Shown here piece by piece: positions 23,416-34,055 of a DNA stretch of 64,000 bases (position 1 is the first letter of the stretch; every line of letters starts with the position of its first letter). This DNA is from Zea mays (lineage: Eukaryota > Streptophyta > Magnoliopsida > Poales > Poaceae): positions 112,807,789 through 112,871,788 of the forward strand of contig NC_050101.1 in the NCBI RefSeq assembly GCF_902167145.1. The letters run 5' to 3'. A model generated the notes under the pieces. That model was not told the origin of the DNA. It ran no database searches and was given only the letters and a program-made list of their open reading frames with translations. The translations under genes and the position numbers were made by a program.

Positions 23416-26112
23416 ATGTCGGGAGATCACGCCAAGAAGGAGATGGAGACCGGCGAAAAGCCCACTACAAGCCACGGGAGCACTTCATCGGAAGAGTCCC
23501 GCACCAAGAGGAGGGAGAAGAAGAAGAGCTCCTCCAACAAAGGGAAGGAGAAGAAATCTTCTTCTCACCACAAAGAGAAGAAGGAAAAATCTTCTTCTCA
23601 CAAGCCGCAATGAAGTGGGGACAAGCAAAAGAGGATGAGGAAAGTGGTCTACTACGAGACCGACACTTCATCAACATCGACCTCCGACTCCGATGCGCCC
23701 TCCGTAACTTCTAAACGCCAAGAGCGTAAGAAGTTTAGTAAGATCCCCTTACACTACTCTCGAACATCTAGACATACTCCATTACTTTCCGTTCCATTAG
23801 GCAAACCGCCAACTTTTGACGGTGAAGATTATGCTAGGTGGAGTGATTTAATGAAATTTCATCTAACCTCACTTCACAAAAGTATATGGAATGTTGTTGA
23901 GTTTGGAGCGCAGGTACCATCCATAGGGGATAAGGATTATGATGAGGATGAGGTGGCCCAAATCGAGCACTTCAACTCTCAAGCAACAACGATACTCCTC
24001 GCCTCTTTAAGTAAAGAGGAGTATAACAAAGTTCAAGGGTTGAAGAGCGCCAAGGAGGTTTGGGATGTGCTCAAAACCGCGCACGAGGGAGATGAGCTCA
24101 CAAAGATCACCAAGCGGGAAACGATCGAGGGGGAGCTCGGTCGGTTCCGGCTTCGCAAAGGAGAAGAGCCACAACACATGTACAACCGGCTCAAGACCTT
24201 GGTGAACCAAGTGCGCAACCTCGGGAGCAAGAAGTGGGACGACCACGAAATGGTTAAGGTTATTCTAAGATCTCTCATTTTCCTTAACCCCACTCAAGTT
24301 CAATTAATTCATGGTAATCCTAGATATACTAAAATGACCCCCGAGGAAGTTATCGGGAATTTTGTAAGTTTTGAATGCATGATCGAAGGCTCGAGGAAGA
24401 TCAACGAGCTTGACGAACCCACCACATCCGAAGCTCAACCCGTCGCATTCAAGGCGACGGAGGAAAAGAAGGAGGAGTCCACACCAAGTAGACAACCAAT
24501 CGACGCCTCCAAGCTCGACAATGAGGAAATGGCGCTCGTCATCAAGAGCTTCCGCCAAATCCTCAAACAAAGGAGAGGGAAAGATTACAAGTCCCGCTCC
24601 AAGAAGGTTTGCTACAAGTGTGGTAAGCCCGGTCACTTCATTGCTAAATGTCCATTATCAAGTGACAGTGACAGGGGCGACGACAAGAAAGGGAGAAGAA
24701 AGGAGAAGAAGAGGTACTACAAGAAGAAGGGCGGCGATGCCCATGTTTGTCGGGAGTGGGACTCCGACGAAAGCTCTAGCGACTCCTCCGACGATGAGGA
24801 CGCCGCCAACATCGCCGTCACCAAGGGACTTCTCTTCCCCAACATCGGCCACAAGTGCCTCATGGCAAAGGACGGCAAAAGGAAGAAGGTAAAATCAAGA
24901 TCCTCCACTAAATATGAAACCTCTAGTGATGAAAATGCTAGTGATGAGGAGGATAACTTGCGTACCCTTTTTGCCAATCTTAACATGGAACAAAAAGAAA
25001 AATTAAATGAATTAATTAGTGCTATTCATGAAAAGGATGACCTTTTGGATTCCCAAGAGGACTGTCTAATTAAAGAAAACAAGAAACATGTTAAGGTTAA
25101 AAATGCTTATGCTCTAGAAGTAGAAAAATGTCAAAAACTATCTAGTGAGCTAAGCACTTGCGGTGAGATGAATGACAACCTTAGGAATGAAAATGCTAGT
25201 TTAAATGCTAAGGTTGATTCACATGTTTGTAATGTTTCAATTCCCAATCCTAGAGATAATAATGATGATTTGCTTGCTAGGATTGAAGAATTAAACATTT
25301 CTCTTGCTAGCCTTAGAATTGAAAATGAAAAATTGCTTGCTAAGGCTAAAGATTTTGATATTTGCAATGCTACTATTTCCGACCTTAGAACTAAGAATGA
25401 CATGTTACATGCTAAGGTCGTAGAATTAAAATCTTGCAAACCCTCTACATCTAGTGTTGAGCATGTATCTATTTGTACTAGATGTAGAGATGTTAACATT
25501 AATGCTATACGTGATCACATGTCTTTGATTAAACAACAAAATGATCATATAGCAAAATTAGATGCTAAAATTGCCGAGCATAACTTAGAAAATGAAAAAT
25601 TCAAATTTGCTAGAAGTATGCTCTATAATGGGAGACGCCCTGGCATCAAGGATGGCATTGGCTACCAAAGGGGAGACAATGTCAAACTTAGTGCCCCTCC
25701 TAAAAGATTGTCTAACTTTGTTAAGGGCAAGGCTCCCATGCCTCAGGATAACGAGGGTTACATTTTATACCCTGTCGGTTATCCCGAGGATAAAATTAGG
25801 AAAATTCATTCTAGGAAGTCTCACTCTGGTTCTAACCATGCTTTTATGTATAAGAGTGAGACATCTAGCTCTAGGCAACCAACCCATGCTAAGTTGCCTA
25901 AGAAGAAAATTCCTACTGCATCAAATGAACATAGTCTTTCATTTAAAACTTTTGATGCATCTTATGTGTTGACTAACAAATCCGGCAAAGTAGTTGCCAA
26001 ATATGTTGGGGGCAAGCACAAGGGATCAAAGACTTGTGTTTGGGTACCCAAAGTTCTTGTGTCTAATGCCAAAGGACCCAAAACCATTTGGGTACCTAAA
26101 GTCAAGAACTAA
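23416..26112 (+). pseudogene. Gag of the Opie-like Sirevirus, with a premature stop
   Basis: The frame opens at ATG 23416 (MSGDHAKKEME) with a Lys/Ser-rich head. It hits TGA at 23611-23613 and continues in the same frame to the TAA at 26110-26112, so one nonsense change separates about 65 from about 830 codons. The second part has the copia Gag core (GKPPTFDGEDYARW, WDVLKTAHEGD) and a zinc knuckle near 24610 (CYKCGKPGHFIAKC). An acidic stretch and a long coiled-coil tail follow, with repeated Asn/Ala/Lys heptads. The stop is in a CpG context (a CGA-to-TGA type change). Internal initiation downstream of the stop could still give most of Gag; this is not shown. Confidence 0.9.
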
Positions 26113-26125
26113 ACTTGTTTTGTAG

Positions 26126-29100
26126 GTTTATGCATCCGGGGGCTCAAGTTGGATACTCGATAGCGGGTGCACAAACCACATGACAGGGGAGAAGAAGATG
26201 TTCTCCTCCTACGAGAAAAACCAAGATCCCCAACGAGCTATCACATTCGGGGATGGAAATCAAGGTTTGGTCAAAGGTCTTGGTAAAATTGCTATATCTC
26301 CTGACCATTCTATTTCCAATGTTTTTCTTGTAGATTCTCTAGATTACAATTTGCTTTCTGTTTCCCAATTATGTCAAATGGGCTACAACTGTCTATTCAC
26401 TGATATAGGTGTCACTGTCTTTAGAAGAAGTGATGATTCAATAGCATTTAAGGGAGTGTTAGAGGGTCAGCTATACTTGGTAGATTTTGATAGAGCTGAA
26501 CTCAACACTTGCTTAATTGCTAAGACTAACATGGGTTGGCTCTAGCACCGCCGACTAGCTCATGTTGGGATGAAGAATCTTCATAAGCTTCTAAAGGGAG
26601 AACACATTTTAGGACTAACAAATGTTCATTTTGAGAAAGACAGGATTTGTAGCGCATGCCAAGCAGGAAAGCAAGTTGGCACTCATCATCCGCATAAGAA
26701 CATAATGACGACCGACAGGCCACTGGAGCTCCTGCACATGGATCTATTCGGCCCGATCGCTTACATAAGCATCGGCGGGAGTAAGTACTGTCTAGTTATT
26801 GTGGATGATTATTCTCGCTTCACTTGGGTATTCTTTTTACAGGAAAAATCTCAAACCCAAGAGACCTTAAAGGGATTCTTGAGACGGGCTCAAAATGAGT
26901 TCGGCTTAAGGATCAAGAAAATAAGAAGCGACAACGGGACGGAGTTCAAGAACTCTCAAATTGAAGGCTTCCTTGAGGAGGAGGGCATCAAGCATGAGTT
27001 CTCTTCTCCCTACACGCCACAACAAAATGGTGTAGTGGAGAGGAAGAATCGAACTCTATTGGACATGGCAAGGACCATGCTTGATGAGTACAAGACTTCG
27101 GATCGGTTTTGGGCCGAGGCGGTCAACACCGCCTGCTACGCCATCAACCGATTATATCTACACCGAATCCTCAAGAAGACATCATATGAACTCCTAACCG
27201 GTAAAAAGCCCAACATTTCATATTTTAGAGTCTTTGGTAGCAAATGCTTTATTCTTGTTAAAAGAGGTAGAAAATCTAAATTTGCTCCTAAGACTGTAGA
27301 AGGCTTTTTACTTGGTTATGACTCAAACACAAGGGCATATAGGGTCTTTAACAAGTCCACTGGACTAGTTGAAGTCTCATGTGACGTTGTGTTTGATGAG
27401 ACTAATGGCTCTCAAGTAGAGCAAGTTGATCTTGATGAAATAGGTGAGGAAGAGGCTCCGTGTATCGCCCTAAGGAACATGTCCATTGGAGATGTGTGTC
27501 CTAAGGAATCCGAAGAGCCTCCAAATGCACAAGATCAACCATCCTCCTCCATGCAAGCATCTCCACCAACTCAAAATGAGGAAGAGGCTCAAGTTGATGA
27601 AGAAGAAGATCAATCAAATGAGCCACCTCAAGATGATGGCAATGATCAAGGGGGAGATGCAAATAATCAAGAAAAGGAGGATGAGCAAGAACCAAGGCCG
27701 CCACACCCAGGAGTCCACCAAGCAATTCAACGAGATCACCCCATCGACACCATCCTCGGCGACATTCATAAGGGGGTAACCACTAGATCTCGTGTTGCAC
27801 ATTTTTGTGAACATTACTCGTTTGTTTCCTCTATTGAGCCACACAGGGTAGAGGAAGCACTACAAGATTCGGATTGGGTGGTGGCGATGCAAGAGGAGCT
27901 CAACAACTTCACTAGGAATGAGGTATGGCATTTAGTTCCACGTCCTAATCAAAATGTTGTAGGAATCAAATGGGTCTTCCGCAACAAGCAAGACGAGCAT
28001 GGTGTGGTGACAAGGAACAAAGCTCGACTTGTGGCCAAGGGATACTCCCAAGTCGAAGGTTTGGATTTCGGTGAAACCTATGCACCCGTAGCTAGGCTTG
28101 AGTCAATTCGAATATTATTGGCCTATGCTACTTACCATGGCTTTAAGCTTTATCAAATGGACGTGAAAAGTGCCTTCCTCAATGGACCGATCAAAGAAGA
28201 GGTCTATGTTGAGCAACCTCCCGGCTTTGAAGACAGTGAGTATCCTAACCATGTCTATAAGCTCTCTAAGGCGCTTTACGGGCTCAAACAAGCCCAAGAG
28301 CATGGTATGAATGCCTTAGAGATTTTCTTATTGCAAATGGATTCAAAGTCGGAAAGGCCGATCCTACGCTCTTTACCAAAACAATTGAGAATGATTTGTT
28401 TGTATGCCAAATTTATGTTGATGATATTATATTTGGGTCTACTAACGAATCTACATGTGAAGAGTTTAGTAGGATCATGACACAAAAGTTCGAGATGTCT
28501 ATGATGGGGGAGTTGAAGTATTTCTTAGGATTTCAAGTGAAGCAACTCCAAGAAGGCACCTTCCTAAGCCAAACGAAGTACACTCAAGATATTCTAAGCA
28601 AGTTTGGAATGAAGGATGCCAAGCCCATCAAGACACCCATGGGAACTAATGGGCATCTCGACCTCGACACGGGAGGTAAGTCCGTGGATCAAAAGGTATA
28701 CCGGTCGATGATAGGCTCTTTACTCTATGTATGTGCATCCCGACCGGATATTATGCTTTCCGTATGCATGTGTGCAAGATTCCAAGCCGACCCTAAGGAA
28801 GCTCACCTTACGGCCGTAAAACAAATCTTGAGATATTTGGCTTATACTCCTAAGTTTGGGCTTTGGTATCCTAGGGGATCCACATTTGATTTGATTGGTT
28901 ATTCGGACGCCGATTGGGTGGGGTGTAAAATCAATAGGAAGAGCACATCGGGGACTTGCCAGTTCTTGGGAAGATCCTTGGTGTCTTGGGCTTCAAAGAA
29001 GCAAAATTCGGTCGCTCTTTCCACCGCCGAAGCCGAGTACATTGCCGCAGGTCACTGTTGCGCGCAATTGCTTTGGATGAGGCAAACCCTGCGGGACTAC

Positions 29101-29370
29101 GGTTACAAATTAACCAAAGTCCCTTTGCTATGTGATAATGAGAGTGCAATCAAAATGGCCGACAATCCCGTCGAGCATAGCCGCACTAAGCACATAGTCA
29201 TTCGGTATCATTTTCTTAGGGATCACCAACAAAAGGGAGATATCGAGATCTCTTACATTAACACTAAAGATCAATTAGCCGATATCTTTACCAAGCCTCT
29301 TGATGAACAAACTTTTAACAAACTTAGGCATGAGTTAAATATTCTTGATTCTAGGAATTTCTTTTGTTAA
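26126..29370 (+). pseudogene. Pol of the Opie-like Sirevirus, broken at two sites
   Basis: The protease motif ([15 protein letters not shown]) is present near 26140-26185. The first break is TAG at 26543-26545, where the Ji-like sibling has Trp in the WHRRLAH integrase motif. The second is a one-base loss in a C run at 28293-28295, where the sibling reads KQAPRAWYE. Beyond it the frame continues from about 28396 with the RT box YVDD and the RNase H motifs ([18 protein letters not shown]) to the TAA at 29370. Integrase catalytic positions (HMDLFGP, SDNGTEF, VVERKN) are intact. Like the sibling, pol lies in the +1 frame relative to gag, just after an acceptor-like cttgttttgtag at 26114-26125. 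Confidence 0.92.
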
Positions 29371-30205
29371 CTTGCACTCATAGCTCTTTTATATACCTTT
29401 GATCATGTCTCTTTCACATGCTATGGCTAATGTGTTTTTCAAGTCTATTTCAAACCAAGTCATAGGTGTATTGAAAGGGAATTGGAGTCTTCGGCGAAGA
29501 CAAAGGCTTCCACTACGTAACTCATCCTTCGCCGTCACTTCAAGCAACTCTCCATTCTTGGGGAGAAAGCATGAGCACTAAGCAAAAGGACTCCATCTTT
29601 GGTATAATCTTTACTCATTTGTTTTGACCAAAGAGGGAGAATGTATCTCGAGGGCTCTAATGATTCCGTTTTTGGCGATTCATGCCAAAGGGGGAGAAAG
29701 TATGAGCCCAAAGCAAAAGGACCGCACCACCACCAATTTCAAAAACTTTGTGTTCTCCAAAAATATTATCTATTGGTATCCTATTGTGTTCAAAAAGGGG
29801 AGAAAGTAGTACTTCAAAAATGATATATCAAAACCCTCTTGAACACTAAGAGGAGGATCTCATTTAGGGGGAGTTTTGTTTAGTCAAAGGAAAAAGCATT
29901 TGAAACAGGGGGAGAGAATTTCAAATCTTGAAAATGCTTTGCCAAATCTTATTCATTTACCTTTGACTATTTGCAAAAGAACTTTGAAATGGATTAACAA
30001 AAGAATTTGCAAAAACAAAACATGTGGTGCAAACGTGGTCCAAAATGTTATATAAGAAAGAAACAATCCATGCATATCTTGTAAGTATTTATATTGGCTC
30101 AATTCCAAGCAACCTTTTGCACTTACATTATGCAAACTAGTTCAATTATACACTTCTATATTTGCTTTGGTTTGTGTTGGCATCAATCACCAAAAAGGGG
30201 GAGAT
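29371..30205 (+). other. 3' non-coding region of the Opie-like element
   Basis: No ORF of interest is seen. AGGGGGAG-like tracts recur near 29690, 29797, 29868, 29909 and 30196. The last (caaaaagggggagat) abuts the 3' LTR and is the polypurine tract. Confidence 0.78.
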
Positions 30206-31553
30206 TGAAAGGGAATTAGGCTTACACCTAGTCCCTAATTAATTTTGGTGGTTGAATTGCCCAACACAAATAATTGGACTAACTAGTTTGCCCAAGTGTA
30301 TAGATTATATAGGTGTAAAAGGTTCACACTCAGCCAATAAAAAGATCAAGTTTTGGATTCAACAAAGGAGCAAAAAGGCAACCGAAGGCACCTCTGGTTT
30401 GGGGGCACCGGACTGTCCGGTGTACACCGGACAGTGTCCGGTGCACCACCGGACTGTGACCGGTGCACCAGAGGACTCCCACTCGAACTTGCCACCTTCG
30501 GGAATTTCTCAGGCCGGCGCGCTATAATTCACCGGACTGTCCGGTGTACACCGGACAGTGTCCGGTGCTCCAAGGAAGCGCGGCCTCAGGAACTCGCCAG
30601 CTTCGGGAATCTCCAACGGCTAGTCCGCTATAATTCACCGGACATGTCCGGTGTGCACCGGACTGTCCGGTGCAACTCCGGAGCAACGGCTATCTCCGTG
30701 CCAACGGCTACCTGCGGCGCATTAAATGCGCGTGCAGCGCGCGCAGAAGTCAGGCACGCCCATACTGGCGCACCGGACAAGGAACAATACATGTCCGGTG
30801 TGCACCGGACATCCAGGCGGGCCCAGAAGTCAGAAGCTCCAACGGTCAGAATCCAACGGCAGTGATGACATGGCGGGGGCACCGGACATGTCCGGTGTGC
30901 ACCGGACATGTTCGGTGTGCACCGGACTGTCCGGTGCGCCATCGAACAGACAGCCTCCCAACGGCCACTTTTGGTGGTTGGGGCTATAAATACCCCAACC
31001 ACCCCACCATTCATTGCATCCAAGTTTTCCACTTCCCAACTACTACAAGAGCTCTAGCATTCAATTCTAGACACACCAAAAGAGATCAAATCCTCTCCAA
31101 ATTCCACACAACGCCCTAGTGACTAGAGAGAGAGATTTGCTTGTGTTCTTTCGAGCTCTTGCGCTTGGATTGCTTTCTTCTTTCTTGATTCTTTCATCGC
31201 AATCAAACTCACTTGTAATTGAGGCAAGAGACACCAAACTTGTGGTGGTCCTTGTGGAAACTTTGTGTTCCAAGTGATTGAGAAGAGAAAGCTCACTCGA
31301 TCCGAGGGATCGTTTGAGAGAGGGAAGGGTTGAAAGAGACCCGGCCTTTGTGGCCTCCTCAACGGGGAGTAGGTTTGCGAGAACCGAACCTCGGTAAAAC
31401 AAATCCGCGTGTCACACTCTTTATTTGCTTGTGATTTGTTTTGCGCCCTCTCTCGCGGAATCATTTATTTCTAACGCTAACCCAGCTTGTAGTTGTGTTT
31501 ATATTTGTAAATTTCAGTTTCGCCCTGTTCACCCCCCCTCTAGGCGACTTTCA
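30206..31553 (+). repeat. 3' LTR of the Opie-like element
   Basis: It is 1348 bp, 20 bp longer than the 5' LTR. The difference is an extra 20-bp unit ending gtgcaccgg within about 30893-30930, inside the palindrome cluster. Confidence 0.95.
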
Positions 31554-32629
31554 CCTGTCCTCGACGTCCAACGTTGTCAGTGTTGCAACGTGTGTCCGCG
31601 ACGTGCCTTATGAAGGCCCTGGACATCCCCTTTTATAGATACAAGGAGATGCCCAGCTGTACAATGGGGTGTAGCTGCGAGCTAACGTGGCCGTCGGAGA
31701 AGCACCTTGAGCCCTATACACGAGCTAACGTGGCCGTCGGAGAAGTGCCTTGAGCCCTGTAGAAGCACAGCTGTCGGCGTGGCATGGATCCTGCTGACGT
31801 TGTCTTGCTTCCGTAGGAGGTTGAGAGCAATCCGACGTCATGGGCGCACGCGGGGAACCATCATTACCTGTTACCGGAGTAACCTTAGATGGGACACCGG
31901 TCTTGTTCCTTCATAGCCTGAGGCTGCTAGCTAGGAGTAGGGTAATGATGTATCCCCTGTAGCGTAGTCGGTCTGAGGCCCAGGTCGGACGAGGCGGAGA
32001 CTTCTCCTGAGGCCGAGGCTAGGCTCGGGCGGGGTTGTGACTCCTCCCGAGGCCGAGGCCTGGGGTCGGGCGAGGCAGAGATCTTCTTCCGAGGCCGAGG
32101 CCTGAGGTCGGGCGAGGCGGAGCTCCTTGTTGCCCCCGAGGCCGAACTCGTGGGAGATCGTGACTCAGTTTTATCCTAGTGGTTGGCACGGTAGCCGGAG
32201 CGGGGTGAACGACGCTGTTTTCCTGTCAGATCGGTCAATAAAGGGGCGAAGTGACTGCGGTCACTTCGACCTTGCCGACTGAGGCACGCGTGTCAGGATA
32301 AGGTGTCAGGCGATCCCCGCATTAAATGCGCACGCGATACAGTCGGCTGGTAAGGCGATTTGGCCAAAGTCGCTGCACGACAAAGTCTGCCTAAGCTAGG
32401 CTCCAGGCGAGCCGAGGGCGCGCTCATCGCCTGAGGGGACCCTCGTGCGAGGTGAATCCGTCCGGGACTACTGTTCCCGCCCGAGGCTGGGCTCGGATGA
32501 GGTCGCGTCCCTTGGTAGGCGTGGCCTTGACTTGAACCGCGCTTTATCAGCCGCGTATGGTTTGTTCTGAATATGCTTTCCAGCCGGATTAAGGAGCATT
32601 GGGGGTATCCCTAATTACGGTACTCGACA
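31554..32629 (-). repeat. 5' LTR of the Tat element, outer part
   Basis: It resumes with the second CCTGT copy (31554-31558) and ends TACTCGACA at 32629, the outer boundary of the whole nest. It contains an internal direct repeat (gagctaacgtggccgtcgga at about 31680 and 31722). Confidence 0.88.
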
Positions 32630-32694
32630 ACACACTTGCCTTTTTATTTAAGCAAGCAAGTATGGTGGTTCATGGCTGATGACTAATGATATAG

Positions 32695-32756
32695 GTGGGA
32701 ACTTCTTCCGGCAGGTGTGTGACGTGCTCTCCAACGACGAGACCATGCAAATCGTG
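32695..32756 (+). pseudogene. Orphan exon-like fragment of an unidentified gene
   Basis: A 62-nt GC-rich island sits in AT-rich DNA, preceded by an acceptor-like gatatag and followed by a donor-like gtatat. One frame reads GNFFRQVCDVLSNDETMQIV. I do not recognise the parent gene. It may be what is left of a neighbour truncated by the Tat insertion, or a captured fragment. Confidence 0.3.
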
Positions 32757-33013
32757 GTATATATTGAAGTCTGTATGATACTGATGATTGCAATGTATTA
32801 GTAAAATAATTATATTAAAATAACAAAATTTATGTATGATTAGGATCACAAATGAATTATGAAACATTTTTTAATAACAGTATAATACACTTTTGCATTT
32901 ATATATAAATTATTGTAGTATTATGTATTTACGATTGCAGCGCACACTCACCTAGTAATAAAATACTGCTACAAACACGAGGATATGGCCGAGACTGTCG
33001 CCCAGGTCGCGGT

Positions 33014-33019
33014 CACGTG
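33014..33019. promoter_or_regulatory. G-box (CACGTG) upstream of HO1
   Basis: This perfect palindrome is a common binding core for bZIP and bHLH (PIF-class) factors. It is plausible for a light-signalling chromophore gene, but a six-base match alone is weak. Confidence 0.35.
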
Positions 33020-33286
33020 GAGTCGTGAACGCCCATGGAATACCAATATCAGTGACCAATACCAAAGCAACACCTGTAATGTTTTTGCTACTCCTACCTT
33101 TCTCATCCCCTTTATTAACCACTGACATTGGGACCCATAAAATCCTGACCCACATGTCAATGTAACCGTCGCTTTCCGTTTCCGTCATCGTCTTCCCCAG
33201 CCGGCCGTTCCAATCCGTTCCCCCGGTTATTCTATTCCCTTTCCCTCCCCCGCCTCCTCTGCTCCTCGCTCTCCCACCCGCTCGGG

Positions 33287-33455
33287 TAGGCCTGGGCGTT
33301 CGGGTTACCCGAAAATTTCGGGTCGGGTAATCCGGGTAATTAAAATTTCGGGTTTTAGAAAGTGTTACCCGAAATTGCAGTGGGTATTATAATACCCGAA
33401 AGTTCGGGTACCCGACACTTCGGGTTCGGGTATCGGGTACTCCCGAAATAACCAA
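33287..33455. repeat. Left end of the hAT element: TIR and subterminal TTCGGGT repeats
   Basis: Within 170 bp there are about ten copies of TTCGGGT, TCGGGTA or their complements in both orientations. Such subterminal repeats are the usual transposase binding sites in hAT elements. Confidence 0.8.
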
Positions 33456-34055
33456 ATTTAAAAAACAGCACAAATAGTCACACAAATAAGTTGCTCTAGT
33501 CCACCGCACAAATAAGTTGCTCTAGTCCACAATAACAAATTAAAAAACAGCCACAATAGTCACACAGACACAGCCACAATAGTCAATAGTAAATTAAAAA
33601 ACAGGAACCAGCCAGGCAGCCACTACAAGTCTACACTACAATCACACAATCACAGCCACTACAAACACAGTCACATCTCACATGCTTGCACCAGCGACCA
33701 GCCAGCAAGCAGTCAAGCACATTGTCCAGGACTCCAGGGCTCCAGGCCACGCCCAGCCAGCACGCCTGCACTGCACGTCTGCACCAGCCAGCAGGCAGCC
33801 ACCGCCCAGGCGCCCACCAGCAGGCAGCAGCCACCATTCAGCTTCAGCCTTCAGCCCACAACACGTCCATACTCCATCCACACCAGTACACCACCCAGTC
33901 CATCCACAGTTCCACACAGCCAAGGAATATAAGGCTTATCCTGCCATTCTGTACATGAGTCCAAGCAAAATATATATATGTTAACATTTCATAGCATTAA
34001 TAAAAAAGAGTACAAAGTTATTTAAACAGTAAACAATGCATAGCAGATTAGCAGC

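Larger units (their letters stand above)
22040..31553 (+). mobile_element. Opie-like Sirevirus (Ty1/copia), disabled
   Basis: This is a complete 9514-bp element with LTRs at 22040-23367 (1328 bp) and 30206-31553 (1348 bp), flanked by CCTGT at 22035-22039 and 31554-31558. The LTRs start TGAAAGGGAATTAGG and end CGACTTTCA. I counted about 12 substitutions between the LTRs, 10 of them transitions, plus a 20-bp tandem insertion in the 3' copy. That implies roughly 0.35 million years at the usual rate. Gag carries one premature stop and pol carries one premature stop and one frameshift, so it cannot make its own proteins. The layout is otherwise that of the Ji-like element. Confidence 0.93.
1..32629 (-). 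mobile_element. Tat-lineage Ty3/gypsy LTR retrotransposon, degenerate, host of two nested copia insertions
   Basis: Read on the minus strand, this element runs 5' LTR (32629 to 21811, interrupted), PBS, gag, protease, RT, RNase H, second RNase H, integrase, an antisense ORF, a purine-rich tract, then the 3' LTR (9869 to 1, interrupted and cut by the window edge). The LTR begins TGTCGA and ends TCGACA on the right copy. Without the nested elements one LTR is about 1300 bp and the internal region 11.9 kb, which suits maize Huck/flip-type elements; the family name is a guess. The dual RNase H and the antisense ORF are known Tat hallmarks. The two LTRs differ at roughly 17 of the first 270 compared positions, so it is much older than its guests. 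Frameshifts, stops and an RT deletion make it non-autonomous. The right-hand target duplication would be 32630-32634 (acaca), but the left copy is outside the window. Confidence 0.88.
32630..33278 (+). promoter_or_regulatory. Remaining upstream region of HO1
   Basis: This is the only unique DNA between the Tat element and the hAT insertion, so it should contain what is left of the distal HO1 promoter. A G-box (CACGTG) lies at 33014-33019. The last 100 bp are CT-rich (ccctccccc, ctctgctcctcgctctccc), as is common in plant 5' UTRs. No clear TATA box was seen. Confidence 0.5.

Noticed and set aside
26570..28480. Treating the 636-codon ORF as a separate intact copia gene
   Set aside because: It is the middle of a pol gene bounded by the TAG at 26543 and the frameshift at 28293; its start codon is internal to the integrase region.
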